The position numbers and the translations under genes were made by a program. DNA of 64,000 nucleotides, taken from NCBI RefSeq assembly GCF_910578695.1, contig NZ_CAJTQJ010000003.1, forward strand, positions 62,001 to 126,000, read 5' to 3'. Positions 61,799 to 64,000 of the stretch are shown here, one piece after another. The notes beneath the pieces were generated by a model that was not told where the DNA came from, did not search any database, and saw only the letters and a program-made list of their open reading frames with translations. Position 1 is the first letter of the stretch; every line of letters begins with the position of its first letter. This DNA comes from an uncultured Brachyspira sp. GTDB taxonomy: Bacteria; Spirochaetota; Brachyspiria; Brachyspirales; Brachyspiraceae.

Positions 61799-61950
61799 CT
61801 TTTTACCCTTTGTATGTATATTATATATTATTTTAAGGGATATACTATATAACTAAAAAAGCTCCCTTTTTGCTTAATTATATATAATTTCTAATTGTTT
61901 TTCAATATCTTTATTATTGAATCTAAATTGTCATTCTTTAATAAATATTG

Positions 61951-62170
61951 GCATTTCATTTCTTTTACCGCCGAAATAACTTTACGAAGTACATTCTTGC
62001 AGTGCCGTCAGCTTCTATTTCACCATTAAAAATTTCTTTCTCTGTTTCATATTCAAGTATTAATTCTCTTAATCTTAAAAAATAATAAAAAGCTGTTATT
62101 TTATTAATTTTTACTAATACTGAATATGTCCTTGCTGCAAAATGCTCTATTATTTTAATTTCTTTTCTTT
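61951..62170 (-). pseudogene. IS1595-type transposase remnant
   Basis: The minus strand reads EHFAARTYSVLVKINKITAF, YYFLRLRELILEYE and FNGEIEAD, matching the start of an ISXO2/IS1595 DDE domain. After GEIEAD about 25 extra bases intervene, and in another frame SYFGGKRNEMP follows, the usual next motif. No complete gene or terminal repeats are visible. Confidence 0.65.
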
Positions 62171-62387
62171 ACTCAAAACCAAAGGCGTGCGTTTCATACC
62201 TAAATTTTAACAAATTTAAGTTATATAGGATAGCCCATTATTTTATATTATAAAAAATAAAAATATTTATTATTTTCATTTTTTTTATGATTTAAAGAAA
62301 TTAATTTATTATACTATTAGTATATAAAATATATAAATTTGACAAATGGAATAATATTTTATATTATGTTTTATATGAGGAGAAAAT
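62171..62387. other. Upstream region of deoC operon
   Basis: AT-rich; no gene. CCAAAGGCGTGCG near 62180-62192 is a GC-richer fragment like those in the dispersed elements. No clear promoter could be picked. Confidence 0.35.
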
Positions 62388-63038
62388 ATGAACAATCTTA
62401 ATAAGCTGATAGATCATACTATTTTAAAGCCTGAAGCAGTAATAGATGATATAAGAAAATTATGTATAGAGGCAAAAGAGTACGGATTTTATTCTGTATG
62501 TGTGAACTCTGCTTATGTAGATGCTGCCTATAACTTTCTTCTTCATTCTGATGTGAAAGTATGTTCTGTAGTCGGTTTTCCTTTGGGGGCTATGATGAAA
62601 GAGGCTAAGGCTTATGAAGCTAAATTTGCAGTTGACAGCGGTGCCGATGAAATAGATATGGTTATCAATATTGGTTTTCTAAAAAGCAGAAAAATTGATT
62701 TATTTGAAAGAGATATAAAAAAGGTAAGAGATGCATGTCATGCTAGTGTTTTGAAAGTTATTATAGAAACTTGTCTTCTAACAGATGAAGAAAAAGTATT
62801 AGCATGCAAAATAGCCAAAGAATGCGGTGCAGATTTTGTTAAGACTTCTACAGGTTTTTCTTCAGGCGGAGCATCTGAATATGATGTGAAGCTTATGCGT
62901 GAGGCAGTAGGAACAAAGATTGGTGTTAAAGCTTCAGGCGGAATAAAAACTTATGAAGATGCTCTAAAAATGATAGAAGCAGGAGCAAGCAGACTTGGAA
63001 CAAGCAGCGGTATAGCAATAGTAAAATCGGCTTTGTAG
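62388..63038 (+). CDS. deoC: Deoxyribose-phosphate aldolase
   Basis: 216 residues. DeoC splits 2-deoxyribose-5-phosphate into glyceraldehyde-3-phosphate and acetaldehyde. Motifs: LIDHTILKPEA at residues 7-17, VCSVVGFPLGAM, the Schiff-base Lys in ADFVKTSTGFSSGGA near 152, and VKASGGIKTYEDAL near 182. GAGGAG lies ahead of the ATG. It leads an operon with two nucleoside phosphorylase genes, so it drains their deoxyribose product. Confidence 0.96.
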   Translation: MNNLNKLIDHTILKPEAVIDDIRKLCIEAKEYGFYSVCVNSAYVDAAYNFLLHSDVKVCSVVGFPLGAMMKEAKAYEAKFAVDSGADEIDMVINIGFLKSRKIDLFERDIKKVRDACHASVLKVIIETCLLTDEEKVLACKIAKECGADFVKTSTGFSSGGASEYDVKLMREAVGTKIGVKASGGIKTYEDALKMIEAGASRLGTSSGIAIVKSAL

Positions 63039-63054
63039 TTAGGAGTAATATTTT

Positions 63055-63876
63055 ATGTATTATAAAGAACCTAAAGCATTTTATGATGAAGAGGCTTTTA
63101 AAAATAATCTTCTTCAATATCATATAAAGCTTAAAAAAGGCGATGCAGCAAGATATGTGCTTCTTCCGGGCGACCCTAAAAGAGTAGGATATATTGCAAA
63201 GTTTCTGGATAATGCCGAGCTTAAAGCTGATTACAGAGAATATGTTACTATAACAGGTAAATATAAAAATGTTGATATATCGGTAACTTCTACAGGCATA
63301 GGAGGACCTTCTGCTTCAATAGCTATGGAAGAGCTTATTAAAGTAGGTGCTGATACATTTATAAGAGTCGGTACTGCAGGAGGATTAAGCCTTAAAGTAA
63401 AGCCTAATGACTTGGCAATAGTTCAGGCTGCTGTAAAAGATGAAGGCACTTCAAGAGAATATATACCTTTTGAGTATCCAGCCATTGCAAATACAGATAT
63501 TATTTTTTCTTTAAGAGATGCGGCAAAAAAAAGAAATGCTGATTATCATATAGGAGTTGTACATAGTAAAGACTGCTTTTATGGTGAATTAGAGCCCCAG
63601 AATTCTTTTTTCAGAGAGAAGTTTGAAAATAATCTTAAATATTATACATTATGCGGAGCAATAGCTTCAGAAATGGAATGTGCTGCTCTTTTTGCATGTG
63701 CCTCTTTGAGAAAAGTAAGGGCTGGGGGAATAATGCATATAGTAGAAAATACAATGATTGAAAGAATGGGTACTCGTTTAGAATACAGCGATAATATAGA
63801 AAATATGGTATTAACTGCATTAGAAGCTATAGTATTATTAAATGAGAAAGATAAAAAAATAGAAAGAGGTAATTAA
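63055..63876 (+). CDS. udp: Uridine phosphorylase-like nucleoside phosphorylase
   Basis: 273 residues of the NP-I family. LLPGDPKRVGYIAKFLDN near residue 36 binds phosphate, STGIGGPSASIAMEEL near 84, IRVGTAGGL near 102, and SEMECAALFACA near 201 contacts the ribose. The Udp type (short loop GIGGPS) suggests uridine or thymidine as substrate. It follows deoC by 16 bases. Confidence 0.88.
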   Translation: MYYKEPKAFYDEEAFKNNLLQYHIKLKKGDAARYVLLPGDPKRVGYIAKFLDNAELKADYREYVTITGKYKNVDISVTSTGIGGPSASIAMEELIKVGADTFIRVGTAGGLSLKVKPNDLAIVQAAVKDEGTSREYIPFEYPAIANTDIIFSLRDAAKKRNADYHIGVVHSKDCFYGELEPQNSFFREKFENNLKYYTLCGAIASEMECAALFACASLRKVRAGGIMHIVENTMIERMGTRLEYSDNIENMVLTALEAIVLLNEKDKKIERGN

Positions 63877-63879
63877 TAT

Positions 63880-64000
63880 ATGTTTCCAAAATCCTATTAT
63901 GAGGAAAATGAAAATCTAGTTCATCATTTGAAATTGAAGAAAGGCGATGTAGGAAGATATATTATAATGCCGGGCGATCCTAAAAGATGCGTAAAAATAG
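63880..64000 (+). CDS. Second nucleoside phosphorylase, 5' end only
   Basis: Forty codons are in the window: MFPKSYYEENENLVHHLKLK, then KGDVGRYIIMPGDPKRC, colinear with the preceding gene (GDAARYVLLPGDPKR). It is a tandem paralogue with AGAGG upstream and continues beyond the right edge. Confidence 0.85.
   Translation, partial: MFPKSYYEENENLVHHLKLKKGDVGRYIIMPGDPKRCVKI

Noticed and set aside
1..64000. tRNA, 5S/16S/23S rRNA or tmRNA genes
   Set aside because: I looked for T-arm GGTTCGAAYCC-type motifs and conserved rRNA signatures and recognised none; rnpB is the only structured RNA gene I could name.

Overview
The window is very AT-rich DNA from a spirochaete, most likely Brachyspira. Pointers are the base composition, a methyl-accepting chemotaxis gene behind a sigma-28-like promoter, many TPR and ankyrin-repeat envelope proteins, MEP-pathway ispF, and a phage lysis cassette built for a two-membrane cell. 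The species cannot be fixed from sequence reading alone.

Host left arm (1-16015): a DUF4349-like lipoprotein (partial), a chemoreceptor, tgt, a TPR protein, a spirochaete-type unknown, a flippase-like membrane protein, rsmG, two exported proteins, a squalene/phytoene-synthase-like gene behind ispF, a dicarboxylate symporter and a membrane-anchored PstS-like protein. About 0.9 kb of gene-free, repeat-rich DNA follows (16016-16954).

Prophage (about 16.97 to 54.7 kb): a siphovirus-like element. Its early block (16970-24591, +) holds replication initiation and helicase-loader genes, nucleotide/DNA-modification genes, HNH, a methylase-like gene and a tyrosine recombinase. A minus-strand accessory block (24.6-28.7 kb) holds a gene pair resembling RexA/RexB (or Kiwa), an HNH protein, and cassettes of hydrophobic micropeptides, antisense promoters and ribbon-helix-helix (RHH) genes. 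A minus-strand packaging block (28.8-33.4 kb) carries terL and terS with a type II restriction-modification pair directly upstream. The plus-strand late block (33.5-52.7 kb) runs portal, protease, capsid, connectors, tail tube, chaperone with a -1 frameshift site, tape measure, tail tip, a glycine-rich adhesin-like protein, a late regulator, GH19 endolysin, holin candidate and overlapping Rz/Rz1-type spanins. A third micropeptide/RHH cassette and a second tyrosine recombinase close the element. No classical CI/Cro repressor was seen, and the att sites are not resolved.

Host right arm (55.5-64 kb): rnpB (RNase P RNA), a radical-SAM protein, an hsdM remnant, repeat-rich DNA, a DegT-family aminotransferase, an RsbW-like ATPase, an ankyrin lipoprotein, an IS1595-type transposase remnant, and a deoC-udp-udp-like nucleoside salvage operon that runs off the right edge.

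The most interesting signals are three. (1) Three micropeptide cassettes each have a divergent strong promoter (TTGAYA-N16-TATAAT) on the opposite strand whose predicted start falls exactly at a complementary or hairpin segment; this looks like type I toxin-antitoxin organisation coupled to RHH genes. (2) A rexAB-like pair sits in the lysogen-side accessory block. (3) A family of dispersed hairpin elements (GTGAGCC...GGCACGCA...AGCAAT) lies between genes and apparently inside coding sequence, including the N-terminus of terS.
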